Source: Micromonospora gifhornensis (GTDB taxonomy: Bacteria; Actinomycetota; Actinomycetes; Mycobacteriales; Micromonosporaceae). From it: 64,000 nt of DNA. The position numbers and the translations under genes are program-made. The stretch covers positions 1-64,000 of the forward strand of contig NZ_BOPA01000012.1 of the NCBI RefSeq assembly GCF_016863515.1, read 5' to 3'. Position 1 is the stretch's first letter. Every line of letters starts with the position of its first letter. Below the pieces are notes generated by a model that saw only the letters and a program-made list of their open reading frames with translations, was not told the origin of the DNA and did no database searches. Below are positions 27,729 to 36,414 of this stretch, one piece after another.

Positions 27729-28418
27729 CTACCTGGGCAGGCCGATCAGGTCGGCCATCCGGCGCATCTGGTGGTCGAAGTACTCCTCCCGCGCCTGGAT
27801 CAGCCCGTCGAGCTGGCCGAAGAGTTCGAAGCTCACCACACCGAAGCAGCACATCCAGCCGGTGGCACCGCGACTGAGCAGCGCCTCGGGGACTTCGGGG
27901 AAGAATCCGTCGCGGACGGCGGCCAGGTCGCCCTGGACCGGCCCGGGCAGGTCACCGGGGTCGCTCAGGGCACCGCTGGCGAAGCCGTCGGCGAGAATCC
28001 CGATCAGGACGGTCGGTGTCCGGACCGCCGCCACGGTGGTCTCCTGCGGCGCGGCGTAGCCGGGGACCGGGCTACCGAAGAGCAGGGCGTACTCGGCGGG
28101 ATGGGCCAGCGCCCAGCGGCGTACGGCGTGACAGGCCGCGAGCCACCGGCCACGCAGGTCGGTGCGGTCGGTGACCTCGGCGTCGCCGGCCGCCACCGCG
28201 TCGCCGAGCGCGTGGTAGCCGTCCACGATCAACGCGGTGAGCAACTCGTCCCGGCTGGCGAAGTAGCGGTAGATCGCCGAGGAGACCATCCCCATGTCCC
28301 GGGCGACCGCGCGCAACGACAGGTTCGCCCCCTCCGCCGCGAGGTGCCGGCGGGCGATCGCCTTTATCTCGTTGATCATCTCGGCTCGGGCCCGAGCCCG
28401 GATGCTGGCAGCAGGCAT
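27729..28418 (-). CDS. TetR family transcriptional regulator
   Basis: 229 residues from ATG 28418; an upstream in-frame extension would cross the operator region. The N-terminal helix-turn-helix (about 10-60) has IKAIARRHLAAEGANLSLRA then VARDMGMVSSAIYRYFASRD. The C-terminal domain resembles the actinobacterial TetR group with a WHG-type ligand pocket. It is divergent from an epimerase gene across 112 bp containing two AGAGCACTGCTCT palindromes, so it probably represses itself and that gene. Confidence 0.88.
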   Translation of the reverse strand: MPAASIRARARAEMINEIKAIARRHLAAEGANLSLRAVARDMGMVSSAIYRYFASRDELLTALIVDGYHALGDAVAAGDAEVTDRTDLRGRWLAACHAVRRWALAHPAEYALLFGSPVPGYAAPQETTVAAVRTPTVLIGILADGFASGALSDPGDLPGPVQGDLAAVRDGFFPEVPEALLSRGATGWMCCFGVVSFELFGQLDGLIQAREEYFDHQMRRMADLIGLPR

Positions 28419-28442
28419 GACAGTGAGTGTCGCACACATTCG

Positions 28443-28455
28443 AGAGCACTGCTCT
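28443..28455. promoter_or_regulatory. Palindromic operator copy 1 for the divergent TetR
   Basis: AGAGCACTGCTCT is a perfect 13-bp palindrome about a central base, directly beside a -35-like TTGACG (28455-28460) that reads toward the epimerase gene. An identical copy lies at 28497-28509 and a looser relative (AGAG, 7 bp, CTCT) at 28476-28490. Confidence 0.72.
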
Positions 28456-28496
28456 TGACGACAGGGGCTCGCATCAGAGAACATAGCTCTCGACGG

Positions 28497-28509
28497 AGAG
28501 CACTGCTCT
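28497..28509. promoter_or_regulatory. Palindromic operator copy 2 for the divergent TetR
   Basis: Identical 13-bp core AGAGCACTGCTCT, with the symmetry extended to 17 bp here (28495-28511). It ends 20 bp before the epimerase start. Repression could block polymerase at both copies. Confidence 0.72.
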
Positions 28510-28530
28510 CCATTTCGAGAGGGGACTCCC

Positions 28531-29490
28531 GTGGCCACATCCGCACACCTGATCGTCGGCGCCGGTTTGGTCGGCTCGACCACCGCGCGACAGCTCGCTG
28601 AGCAGGGCGAACAGGTCCGCATCGTCAGCCGCTCCGGCCGGGGCCCGGACCACCCACGGATCGAACGGATCGCTGCCGACGCGGTCGACGCCGATCGACT
28701 CAGCGAGCTGGCCGACGGCGCGAGGGCGATCTACAACTGCCTCAACCCCGCCTACCACCGCTGGCTGACCGACTGGCCGCCCCTGGCCGACGCGCTGCTC
28801 ACCGCGGCCGAGCGCTCCGGCGCACCCCTGGTCGTCACCGGCTGCCTCTACGGGTACGGCGAGGTCACCGGCGCGATGACCGAGAACACCCCGCTCGCCG
28901 CCACCCACCCGAAACTGAAGGTACGGGCCGACATGTGGCGTGCCGCCCTCGCCGCCCAGCGCGCCGGGCGGATCCGCGCCGTCACCGAGGTGCGTGGCAG
29001 CGATTACCTCCAGGCGCAGTCGATCTTCAGCTTCCTGCTCGGGAAGCCGCTGCTCGCCGGCCGCCGCGCCTTCGTGCCCGGCCCGCTCGACGTACCGCAC
29101 ACCTGGACCTCGATCAACGACATGGCGGCGATGCTGATCATCGCGGCCACCGACCAGCGGGCGTGGAACCGCGCCTGGCATGTGCCCAGCGCGGCACCGC
29201 TGACGATCCGCGAACTCGCCACCCGGTTCACCGAGGTGCTCGGTGCGCCCGCGCCGAAGCTCACCACCATCCCCGGCCCGGTCTTCCGCGCCGCCGGCCT
29301 GCTCTCCGCGATGCTGCGCGAGTTCCAGACCACGGCGTACCAGTTCGACAGGCCGTTCGTCATGGACTCCACCGCGGCCACCGACACCTTCGGTCTACGC
29401 CACCAGCCGCTCGACGAGGCGCTACGGGAGACCGCCGCACTGCTCGGCGGGCTCCCGGCCACGACCGCCCGGCGACCGGCGGCCGTCTGA
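28531..29490 (+). CDS. NAD-dependent epimerase/dehydratase family (extended SDR-like) protein
   Basis: 319 residues from GTG 28531. The nucleotide-binding motif GAGLVGSTTARQLAEQG is near residues 10-26, with IVSRSGRG following at the cofactor-specificity position. The classical SDR YxxxK is not clear; YGYGEVTG lies near residue 110. It resembles the atypical extended SDR and NmrA-like group, so it may be an oxidoreductase or a redox sensor. It is probably controlled by the divergent TetR and may be co-transcribed with the membrane protein 57 bp downstream. Confidence 0.8.
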   Translation: MATSAHLIVGAGLVGSTTARQLAEQGEQVRIVSRSGRGPDHPRIERIAADAVDADRLSELADGARAIYNCLNPAYHRWLTDWPPLADALLTAAERSGAPLVVTGCLYGYGEVTGAMTENTPLAATHPKLKVRADMWRAALAAQRAGRIRAVTEVRGSDYLQAQSIFSFLLGKPLLAGRRAFVPGPLDVPHTWTSINDMAAMLIIAATDQRAWNRAWHVPSAAPLTIRELATRFTEVLGAPAPKLTTIPGPVFRAAGLLSAMLREFQTTAYQFDRPFVMDSTAATDTFGLRHQPLDEALRETAALLGGLPATTARRPAAV

Positions 29491-29547
29491 CCGCCGCCGC
29501 TGCCCCCGTCCCGCCCCGAACATCCGCTCTTACCGGAGGTACCAGAT

Positions 29548-30147
29548 ATGTCCGCCGTCGCCATCGCCCCGCCCGCCGTGGCCGGGACCGCCAGCACCGT
29601 CGACCGGGTCGACAACCGGATCCCGTACGCCAGCTTCGCCGTCGCCTACCTGCTCGGGCACGGAGCCGCAGCGCTCTCCAGCGGTGCCGACCCGCTGGTC
29701 GACCTGCCCGGATGGCTGCCCATGACCCTGCTCGCCGCCGGCATCGTGGCCGGCAGTGTCGCGGCCACGGTCGCCGCCACCCGCGCCCAGCGCGACGCCG
29801 GACGAGCCGAGCTGCTCTCCGGCAAGCTCCTCGGCATCGCCTGGGTCACCGCCTTCACCGGCCTGTTCTTCGTCATCACCGGCCTGGCGACCACCCTCGA
29901 CATGCCCGAGCTGCACACCATCCTCTGGCCGAGCGGTTCGGCGTTCATCGTCGGCCTGATCTATCTCGCCGAGGGCGCCGTCCGTCGCAACGTGTTGCAC
30001 TACGCGCTGGGCAGTTGGCTCGCCGTGGTCTCCACCGCCGCGCTCTTCCTCAGCGCACCCGGGCCGTACTGGATCCTCGCTCTCGCCGGCGGTGGCGCCT
30101 ACGTCCTCGCCGCCGTACTCGAATCCCGACGGCTCGCCGCCCACTGA
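29548..30147 (+). CDS. Unrecognised integral membrane protein
   Basis: 199 residues with about six hydrophobic segments and a short, Ala/Pro-rich N-terminus. A ribosome-like GGAGG (about 29536-29540) precedes ATG 29548. I recognise no family. It follows the SDR gene by 57 bp in the same direction, so both may answer to the TetR regulator. Loops carry few charged residues apart from TRAQRDAGRAELLSGK. Transport or sensing roles are equally possible. Confidence 0.7.
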   Translation: MSAVAIAPPAVAGTASTVDRVDNRIPYASFAVAYLLGHGAAALSSGADPLVDLPGWLPMTLLAAGIVAGSVAATVAATRAQRDAGRAELLSGKLLGIAWVTAFTGLFFVITGLATTLDMPELHTILWPSGSAFIVGLIYLAEGAVRRNVLHYALGSWLAVVSTAALFLSAPGPYWILALAGGGAYVLAAVLESRRLAAH

Positions 30148-30173
30148 ACGGTCCACGTCCATGCCTGCGACAC

Positions 30174-30197
30174 GCGGCGGTCCCCCGGGATCGCCGC
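30174..30197. terminator. Hairpin between the convergent membrane-protein and PerM-like genes
   Basis: Arms GCGGCGGTCCC (30174-30184) and GGGATCGCCGC (30187-30197) form an 11-bp stem with one G-U pair; the innermost pair must open to make a loop. It lies between two convergent stops at 30147 and 30232. Confidence 0.55.
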
Positions 30198-30231
30198 TGT
30201 TCGCCGTCCGGCCCGGTCAGCCGGCAGGCCG

Positions 30232-31524
30232 TCAGGTGGCGAACCGGGTGAGCCAGCGGGTGGCGGCGGCACCGAGCAGCGCACCCGCGCCGATGACCAC
30301 GGTCGACGCGAGCGCCACCTGCCAACCGACCGGGCCCAGTTCGGCCAGCCGGCCCGCGCCGAGCGGCCCGCCGGACGCCTCGGCGACCGCACCCATCAGC
30401 AGACCTGTCACCGGCCCGGCCAGCACGGCGGGAACCAGCAGCGCACCCCAGCCCAACGGTGCTCGTTCGACGGCAGCCGCTCGGAGCAGGCGGCGGGCGA
30501 GCAGCCCGCCGATGGCCAACCCCACCAGGGCTGGGAGCGCCAGGATGGTGGCCGACCAGAAGCCGTCGACCGGCCCACCGGGCAACCCGGCGACCAACGG
30601 CAGGGCCGGCAGCGCGCCGACGGCGACCTCACTGGTCCGCACCGCCGTGTCGGTGCCCACGGCGAAGCCCGGGCCGAGCAGGTAACTGGTAGACCAGACG
30701 GTGGCGTTCGGCGCGTAGGCCAGGCTCACCAGCGTGATGCCGGCCTGACCGGCCACCCCGGTGCGGTAGGCGCCGATCAGGTCGGCCGCGTCACCGCCGC
30801 CGGTCGCCACGGCCAGCCCGGCCACAGCCGCTCCCGCCCCGAGCAGCACCAGTCCGGCCACCAACCCCGCCTGCGCACCGTCGCGCAGCGGCTTCGGCGT
30901 ACGGGCGGCGAGCAGGTCGGACAGTCGGCTGGTGCGCGACGCGCCGGCCCCGGCGGCGAGCACGCCGAGCACCCCGAAGGTGAGCCCGGCCCGCACCGTC
31001 GACACCCCGAGCCCGCCGGCCCCGACCAGCATCGCGGCCAGCACACCGAGCAGGGCGTACACGACGCCGACGGCCACCGCGGCGACGAGGGTGCGGCCCG
31101 GTGATCGGCTGCCCCGGGCGCCGATGGCGCGGGTGACGTGCACCCCGGCCCGGGACAACCGCCACACCGCCAGGGCGGTCACCGCCAGCGGTGCCAGACC
31201 CAACGGCCCGGTGGCGGTCTCCAGCGGCACCCCGTGCCCGAGCAGCCAACCTGCCGTCCCCGCGCGCACCGCGCCGAGCAGGCTGGCGGCACCCTCACTG
31301 AGCTGGAACAACCAGAGCACGAGCGCCACCGGCAGCCAGGAGGTGAGGGCGGCGCCACCGGCGGCCACCAGGGCGGCGACCACCAGCGGCGCGTGGTTGC
31401 GGCCGGTGTGCCCGCCACGGGGCAGCGGTGCCCGGCGCGGCGGGCCGGCACGACCGGGCGGCCGACTGCCGGCGTCCCGGGCTTCGGTGGCCCGCCGGGG
31501 CTGGTCAGGGGTGACGAAAGACAT
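30232..31524 (-). CDS. perM: DUF6350 / PerM-like polytopic membrane protein
   Basis: 430 residues from ATG 31524. An Arg/Pro-rich N-terminus of about 45 residues precedes ten or so hydrophobic segments. Sequence style and position (near purN-purH on one side and sucCD on the other) match the actinobacterial PerM/Rv0955 family, which in mycobacteria supports cell division under stress. The assignment rests largely on synteny and topology, and I cannot confirm homology without alignment. In this genome about 4 kb of other genes separates it from purN. Confidence 0.65.
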   Translation of the reverse strand: MSFVTPDQPRRATEARDAGSRPPGRAGPPRRAPLPRGGHTGRNHAPLVVAALVAAGGAALTSWLPVALVLWLFQLSEGAASLLGAVRAGTAGWLLGHGVPLETATGPLGLAPLAVTALAVWRLSRAGVHVTRAIGARGSRSPGRTLVAAVAVGVVYALLGVLAAMLVGAGGLGVSTVRAGLTFGVLGVLAAGAGASRTSRLSDLLAARTPKPLRDGAQAGLVAGLVLLGAGAAVAGLAVATGGGDAADLIGAYRTGVAGQAGITLVSLAYAPNATVWSTSYLLGPGFAVGTDTAVRTSEVAVGALPALPLVAGLPGGPVDGFWSATILALPALVGLAIGGLLARRLLRAAAVERAPLGWGALLVPAVLAGPVTGLLMGAVAEASGGPLGAGRLAELGPVGWQVALASTVVIGAGALLGAAATRWLTRFAT

Positions 31525-31684
31525 CGGTTCTACTCTGGCATGCCGCGCCCAGGTCGGCTGACCGACACCACACCGGCGGGACACCTAGTTGCTCTTATCG
31601 CGTGTGACGCCACAGGTACTGCTCTAGCCTCGGCAGCAAGGAGCCGTGATCCGTGTCGCGGCAGCTAGCGCCCGGAGGGAAGCC

Positions 31685-31954
31685 GTGACCACTCCGTATC
31701 CACCACCACCGCCGCCGCCCTCGCGCCCGGCCGGTCGGGACCGCACCACGCTCTGGGGTGTGCTGGGCATCGTGACGGGCCTGCTCTGCTGCGGCATCCT
31801 CGGCATCGTCTTCGGCTGGCTGTCGATCCGCGATGCGCGGCGCTACCACCAGTCTCCGGTGCTGGGCTACGTGGCGATCGGCCTCGGTGTGCTCAACATC
31901 GTGCTGAGCCTGATCCTGCAGGCGACCGGGAACTACCCGTACTGGAACCGCTGA
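31685..31954 (+). CDS. Small DUF4190-like membrane protein
   Basis: 89 residues from GTG 31685, chosen because GGAGGGA (31674-31680) is well placed. An in-frame GTG at 31646 with AAGGAG only 2-3 bp upstream is a weaker alternative. A Pro-rich N-terminus (PYPPPPPPPSRP) precedes two membrane helices flanking FGWLSIRDARRYHQ, as in DUF4190. It sits between sucD and the PerM-like gene; short membrane proteins are common at this locus in actinobacteria. Confidence 0.75.
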   Translation: MTTPYPPPPPPPSRPAGRDRTTLWGVLGIVTGLLCCGILGIVFGWLSIRDARRYHQSPVLGYVAIGLGVLNIVLSLILQATGNYPYWNR

Positions 31955-31985
31955 GGGGCCGACCAGCCGGTCAGCCCCTCAGCGC
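31950..31985. terminator. Hairpin spanning the small gene's stop codon, before convergent sucD
   Basis: CGCTGAGGGGC (31950-31960) pairs with GCCCCTCAGCG (31975-31985); the 14-nt loop holds a further GACC/GGTC pairing. The TGA stop lies inside the left arm. It sits 15 bp from the sucD stop and may serve both genes. Confidence 0.72.
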
Positions 31986-32000
31986 GGTTCAGCGGTCCGG

Positions 32001-32888
32001 TCAGCGGCCGGACATGAGCTCCCGCATCAGCTTGGCGGTCTCGGTCGGCGTCTTGCCGACCTTGACGCCTACCGCTTCCAGCGCGGCCTTCTTGGCGTCG
32101 GCGGTGCCCGCCGAGCCGGAGATGATCGCACCGGCGTGGCCCATGGTCTTGCCGGGCGGGGCGGTGAAGCCGGCGATGTAGCCGACCACCGGCTTGGTGA
32201 CGTTGGCCTTGATGAACTCGGCCGCCCGCTCCTCGGCGTCACCACCGATCTCACCGATCATCACGATTGCGTCGGTGTCCGGGTCCGCCTCGAAGGCGGC
32301 CAGGGCGTCGATGTGCGTGGTCCCGATGATCGGGTCACCGCCGATGCCGACGCAGGTCGAGAAGCCGATGTCGCGCAGCTCGTACATCATCTGGTAGGTC
32401 AGCGTGCCGCTCTTGCTGACCAGGCCGATCCGGCCGGCGCCGGTGATGTCGGCCGGGATGATGCCGGCGTTGGAGGCGCCCGGCGAGGCGATGCCCGGGC
32501 AGTTCGGCCCGATGATGCGGGTCCGCTCCCCCTTGGCCACGTTGTACGCCCAGAAGGCGGCGGTGTCGTGCACCGGTACGCCCTCGGTGATCACCACGGC
32601 CAGCGGGATCTCCGCGTCGATCGCCTCGATGACCGCGCCCTTGGTGAACTGCGGCGGTACGAAGATGACGGTGACGTCGGCGCCGGTCTCCTTCATCGCG
32701 TCCGCGACGCTGGCGAAGACCGGCAGTTCGGCACCGTCGAAGTCAACGGTGGTGCCCGCCTTGCGCGGGTTGACGCCGCCGACGACGTTGGTGCCGGCGG
32801 CGAGCATCCGCCGGGTGTGCTTGGAACCCTCGGAGCCGGTCATCCCCTGGACGATGACCTTCGAGTCCTTGGTCAGCCAGATTGCCAT
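32001..32888 (-). CDS. sucD: Succinyl-CoA ligase alpha subunit
   Basis: 295 residues from ATG 32888. Alpha subunit of succinyl-CoA synthetase (succinyl-CoA to succinate with NTP formation). The CoA-binding Rossmann domain begins [18 protein letters not shown] and contains [10 protein letters not shown]. The phosphorylated active-site His is in [12 protein letters not shown] near residue 245. The gene starts 2 bp after the sucC stop, so the subunits are made from one mRNA. Confidence 0.96.
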   Translation of the reverse strand: MAIWLTKDSKVIVQGMTGSEGSKHTRRMLAAGTNVVGGVNPRKAGTTVDFDGAELPVFASVADAMKETGADVTVIFVPPQFTKGAVIEAIDAEIPLAVVITEGVPVHDTAAFWAYNVAKGERTRIIGPNCPGIASPGASNAGIIPADITGAGRIGLVSKSGTLTYQMMYELRDIGFSTCVGIGGDPIIGTTHIDALAAFEADPDTDAIVMIGEIGGDAEERAAEFIKANVTKPVVGYIAGFTAPPGKTMGHAGAIISGSAGTADAKKAALEAVGVKVGKTPTETAKLMRELMSGR

Positions 32889-32890
32889 GA

Positions 32891-34069
32891 TCAGACCCCC
32901 GCAGCCGCCAGCTCGGCGGCCCGCTCGGCCGCGCCGTCCATGGTGTCGACCCGCTCGATGAGCGGGTTGTTCGCGCCGTCGAGGATCGCCCGACCGGCCT
33001 CGGCGTTGTTGCCGTCGAGTCGTACGACAAGCGGCTTGGTGACTTCCTCGCCACGCTGCTTGAGCAGGTCCAGCGCCTGGACGATGCCGTTGGCGACCGC
33101 GTCGCAGGCGGTGATGCCGCCGAAGACGTTGACGAAGACGCTCTTGACCGACGGGTCGGAGAGCACGATCTCCAGACCGTTTGCCATCACCGCGGCGCTC
33201 GCGCCGCCACCGATGTCGAGGAAGTTGGCCGGCTTGACGTTGCCGTGCCGCTCGCCCGCGTAGGCGACCACGTCGAGGGTCGACATGACCAGACCCGCGC
33301 CGTTGCCGATGATGCCGACCTCGCCGTCGAGCTTGACGTAGTTGAGGTCCTTCTCCTTGGCGGCCTGCTCCAGCGGGTCCACGGTGGCCTGGTCGACCAG
33401 GGCCTCGTGATCCGGGTGCCGGAAGCCGGCGTTCTCGTCGAGCGAGATCTTGGCGTCCAGCAGCAGCAGCTTGCCGTCCTTGGTCTTGGCCAGCGGGTTC
33501 ACCTCGACCAGGGTGGCGTCCTCGGCGACGAACGCCTTCCACAGGCCCACCGCGGTCTCGACGACCTGGTCGGCGACCTCGGCCGGGAAGCCGGCGGCCT
33601 CGACGATCTCCCGCGCCTTGGCCTCGTCGACGCCCTTGACCGCGTCGATGGGGGCCTTGACGACCTTTTCCGGGGTGTCGGCGGCGACCTGCTCGATGTC
33701 CATGCCGCCGGCCACGCTGGCGATGCAGAGGAAGGTGCGGTTCGCCCGGTCGAGCAGGTACGAGAAGTAGTACTCCTCGGCCACGTCGGCGGTCACCGTG
33801 ATCATGACCTTGTGGACCGTGTGACCCTTGATGTCCATGCCGAGGATGTCGGTGGCGCGGGCCACCGTCTCCTCCGCGCCCTCGGCCAGCTTGACGCCAC
33901 CGGCCTTGCCTCGGCCGCCGACCTTCACCTGTGCCTTGACGACCACCCGGCCGCCGAGGCGTTCGGCGATCGCGCGGGCCTCCTCTGGGGTCGTAGCGAC
34001 GCCGCCGGCGAGCACGGGCAGGCCGTGCCGCTCGAACAGGTCCCGCCCCTGGTATTCGTACAGGTCCAC
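32891..34069 (-). CDS. sucC: Succinyl-CoA ligase beta subunit
   Basis: 392 residues from GTG 34069, the usual start ([19 protein letters not shown]). The frame is open much further upstream but that part has no family match. The N-terminal ATP-grasp domain (about 1-230) has [18 protein letters not shown]; the C-terminal ligase domain contains [10 protein letters not shown] and the [12 protein letters not shown] segment facing the alpha-subunit His. Upstream lie about 490 bp with its promoter. Confidence 0.95.
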   Translation of the reverse strand: MDLYEYQGRDLFERHGLPVLAGGVATTPEEARAIAERLGGRVVVKAQVKVGGRGKAGGVKLAEGAEETVARATDILGMDIKGHTVHKVMITVTADVAEEYYFSYLLDRANRTFLCIASVAGGMDIEQVAADTPEKVVKAPIDAVKGVDEAKAREIVEAAGFPAEVADQVVETAVGLWKAFVAEDATLVEVNPLAKTKDGKLLLLDAKISLDENAGFRHPDHEALVDQATVDPLEQAAKEKDLNYVKLDGEVGIIGNGAGLVMSTLDVVAYAGERHGNVKPANFLDIGGGASAAVMANGLEIVLSDPSVKSVFVNVFGGITACDAVANGIVQALDLLKQRGEEVTKPLVVRLDGNNAEAGRAILDGANNPLIERVDTMDGAAERAAELAAAGV

Positions 34070-34561
34070 GATTGCGCGTCCCGTCCCGTCTCTGCGGCGC
34101 ACCGTCGCGCCGCCACCAGCGTATGGAAAGAAAACAGTGCGATGCCTGACATCAGTGGAAGTTGAAACAGGCCATTGGGCGCAGCCTAGCGATGACGGCA
34201 CGGCGGGCAACCGAGCGGGTGCGCGGTGTGCGGTAATCCACAGCCGTCGCAGACGCCGCCCGCAGCCTCCGTCAGGACCGACGGCACGGTCACCCGAACG
34301 AGCGATCCTGCCAGCTCGGACAGGGATCTCGACGATGGTGCGTAACCCCGCCGGAAGGGCGTCGTTGAGTCTGATGTCGGCGCGCTGGAAGGCGCGAGGA
34401 CACGAAAGCGGCCGATGCCCTGTCGGTCGAGGGGTGGCGGCGGGGCATCGTGCATAGAGGGGCCGGACGTGTGAGGGGTGCGTCCGGCCCCTCACTCTGT
34501 CTGCCCTCAGGCCGCAGTACGCCCGTGATGACCCGATCGGCGCGCGACAGTCGGCCGGGAT
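34070..34561. promoter_or_regulatory. sucC upstream region
   Basis: 492 bp between sucC and the upstream B12-binding gene, both leftward. It must contain the sucCD promoter, but I see no clear -35/-10. The distal part holds a terminator-like hairpin (34457-34493). No small gene is supported; open frames here are sparse in recognisable protein. Confidence 0.4.
34457..34493 (-). terminator. Terminator-like hairpin downstream of the B12-binding protein gene
   Basis: Perfect 13-bp stem: GAGGGGCCGGACG (34457-34469) with CGTCCGGCCCCTC (34481-34493), 11-nt loop. An alternative 8-bp stem (34471-34478 with 34488-34495) competes for the same right arm. It lies about 70 bp beyond the stop at 34562. Confidence 0.68.
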
Positions 34562-34966
34562 TCAGCTCACCGGCTGCGCGACGTTCTCCCGGACCCACTC
34601 CACGATGGACTGGGTGGTCGCGCCCGGGGTGAAGATCTTGGCCACACCCAGCTGCGTCAACTCCGGCAGATCGGCGTCCGGGATGATGCCGCCACCGAAG
34701 ACCACGATGTCCCGGGCGTCGCGCTCGTCGAGCAGTTCGATCACCCGCCGGAACAGCGTCATGTGCGCGCCGGAGAGCACCGACAGGCCGACGGCGTCCG
34801 CGTCCTCCTGGATCGCGGTCTCCACGATCTGTTCCGGGGTCTGGTGCAGGCCGGTGTAGATGACCTCCATGCCGGCGTCACGCAACGCGCGGGCCACCAC
34901 CTTGGCGCCACGATCGTGGCCGTCCAAGCCCGGCTTGGCGACGACGACCCGAACACGAGAGCTCAT
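34562..34966 (-). CDS. Stand-alone B12-binding subunit of an acyl-CoA mutase (IcmB/McmB type)
   Basis: 134 residues from ATG 34966. The whole protein is one cobalamin-binding domain: [14 protein letters not shown] holds the DxHxxG that replaces the lower cobalt ligand by His, followed by SVLSGAH and [10 protein letters not shown]. The size equals the small subunit of isobutyryl-CoA mutase. It needs a separate catalytic large subunit, which is not in this window. Substrate could be isobutyryl-, methylmalonyl- or ethylmalonyl-type CoA; sequence alone does not decide. It is close to sucCD, which process the succinyl-CoA such mutases produce. Confidence 0.9.
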   Translation of the reverse strand: MSSRVRVVVAKPGLDGHDRGAKVVARALRDAGMEVIYTGLHQTPEQIVETAIQEDADAVGLSVLSGAHMTLFRRVIELLDERDARDIVVFGGGIIPDADLPELTQLGVAKIFTPGATTQSIVEWVRENVAQPVS

Positions 34967-35424
34967 CTGCGCATCCCTTTCACCGGCTCCGCGGCAATCA
35001 TCCGCGGTAATCACCTGAACGAACGGTAACCCGCGCGGGCGGACCCGGGAAACCGGGGCGAGCATCACAGCGGCCACGGCGCGCACCCACGGGATCTCGG
35101 CGACATCGGCACGCCCCCGAATCACCATGACCGACGCCAGACGAGTCAAGGAGGACGACTCAGCCGATCGGTCACGGTGTGCGACGAACGGACGATAACC
35201 AGGGCACCCTGTCGTGACCCAAAGGACTGACAATCAGGGACGGAAAGGGACAGAATGGAGCAGCGAGTTCGGCGCTCCGGCTTGTGGCTCGCCTGACGGT
35301 TGGCTACCGTGTCCACGGTTGTCATCAGGTCTACGGACGGGTGACGACGCGGAACCAGCCACACTCGGACCTCGGTCCGGGTGCGGGCCGGGCCGCATCG
35401 GAACCCCGACAACGGAGGGTATGC
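34967..35424. promoter_or_regulatory. Divergent intergenic region before the first M23 peptidase gene
   Basis: 458 bp separate the B12-binding gene (leftward) from the peptidase gene (rightward). It is long enough for a structured 5' leader. I looked for the conserved motifs of the c-di-AMP (ydaO) riboswitch, which often precedes wall-peptidase genes in actinobacteria, and did not find them. The end contains GGAGGG (35414-35419), a ribosome site for GTG 35425. Confidence 0.4.
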
Positions 35425-36138
35425 GTGCGCCAGCGCCTGTCGTCTGAGCCCGATAGATATCGCGGCCGTCGTCGCGTACCCACCCCGCCACGCAGCCGCT
35501 ACGCCGCGGTCGTCACCACCGCCTTCGTCGGCGCCGGTGTGGTGGCCCTGGGCGCGGGAGCCCTGCCGGACGCCAAGAGCGTCAACCCGTCGGTGCTGGA
35601 CGAGCTCAAGCAGGCGTCGATCAGCAGCCAGGGCGCGGCGGACCGGGCCGACGCCGCCGAGCGCGCATCCCGCGACGGCCGGGGCGCCTCGGAGATCGTC
35701 GCCGACTCCGGTGTCTGGCTGCTCCCCCTGCAGGGCTACGACTTCAACTCGCCGTACGGCATGCGCTGGGGCAAGCTGCACACCGGCATCGACCTGGTCG
35801 CGCCCGAGGGCACCCCGTACGTCGCCATCCACGAGGGCAAGGTCACCAAGGCGGGCTGGTTCGGCGGCTACGGCTACGCCGTCATCGTCCAGCACGCCGA
35901 CGGCAGTGAGGCCATCTACGGCCACTCCTCCGCCCTGAGCGTCCGCGAGGGCCAGCAGGTCAAGGCCGGCGACCAGCTCGGTCTGGTCGGCAACACCGGC
36001 CACTCGTACGGCTCCCACCTGCACCTGGAGGTCCATGTCAAGGGCCAGCCGCTGGACCCGGTGCCGTGGCTGCAGGAGCGCGGAGTGGACATCAAGCTGC
36101 AAGTCGAGGCAATTTACAGCGAGGTAGCCGACTCCTGA
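35425..36138 (+). CDS. M23 family metallopeptidase (peptidoglycan hydrolase), secreted
   Basis: 237 residues from GTG 35425 (GGAGGG five bases upstream). A basic N-terminus and one hydrophobic segment (about 32-52) form a signal or anchor. The LytM/M23 domain (about 110-225) has the zinc ligands HTGIDL (His, Asp) and HLHLEVHV (HxH), plus IYGHSSAL. It should cut peptidoglycan cross-links outside the membrane. A coiled-coil-like stretch (about 60-90) precedes the domain. A terminator follows the stop. Confidence 0.9.
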   Translation: MRQRLSSEPDRYRGRRRVPTPPRSRYAAVVTTAFVGAGVVALGAGALPDAKSVNPSVLDELKQASISSQGAADRADAAERASRDGRGASEIVADSGVWLLPLQGYDFNSPYGMRWGKLHTGIDLVAPEGTPYVAIHEGKVTKAGWFGGYGYAVIVQHADGSEAIYGHSSALSVREGQQVKAGDQLGLVGNTGHSYGSHLHLEVHVKGQPLDPVPWLQERGVDIKLQVEAIYSEVADS

Positions 36139-36156
36139 CCGCCAGTGAGGCCTGAC

Positions 36157-36190
36157 AACCGCCCGGATCGCATGATCCGGGCGGTTTTGT
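36157..36190 (+). terminator. Intrinsic terminator after the first M23 gene
   Basis: 13-bp perfect stem AACCGCCCGGATC (36157-36169) with its complement (36174-36186), loop GCAT, followed by TTGT. It is one of the few hairpins here with a partial T-run. Confidence 0.88.
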
Positions 36191-36414
36191 CTGTGCGCTC
36201 CTCAAGCAAAGTGTCCCAGCTCACAACAGCGACTGTGGCGGATGCCACAGCACCGCCTCGCAGCGGGCCCGGACAGTCGAGCACTGCGTCGGACAGAAGC
36301 GGACAGCCACCCGGCGGCGCCGCACCGGCCCGTCCACCCCCGGTACCCACCGCACGGCGGATCGACACCAGGATTTCGAGGTCACGTGCCACTTCGATCC
36401 CGTGAGGTCCGCCC

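Noticed and set aside
32889..33542. N-terminal extension of sucD through sucC
   Set aside because: It would overlap the whole end of sucC; ATG 32888 gives the standard SucD N-terminus.
35160..35424. c-di-AMP (ydaO) riboswitch upstream of the first M23 peptidase
   Set aside because: Expected by analogy, but the conserved GGGGUGAAUC-type and terminal GAAUCCGUCAGCUAAC-type motifs are not present; only a vague GAACCCCGACAAC is seen.
35284..35424. Upstream extension of the first M23 peptidase
   Set aside because: The frame is open back to 35284 but the ribosome site GGAGGG directly precedes GTG 35425, and the extension would bury the signal segment.
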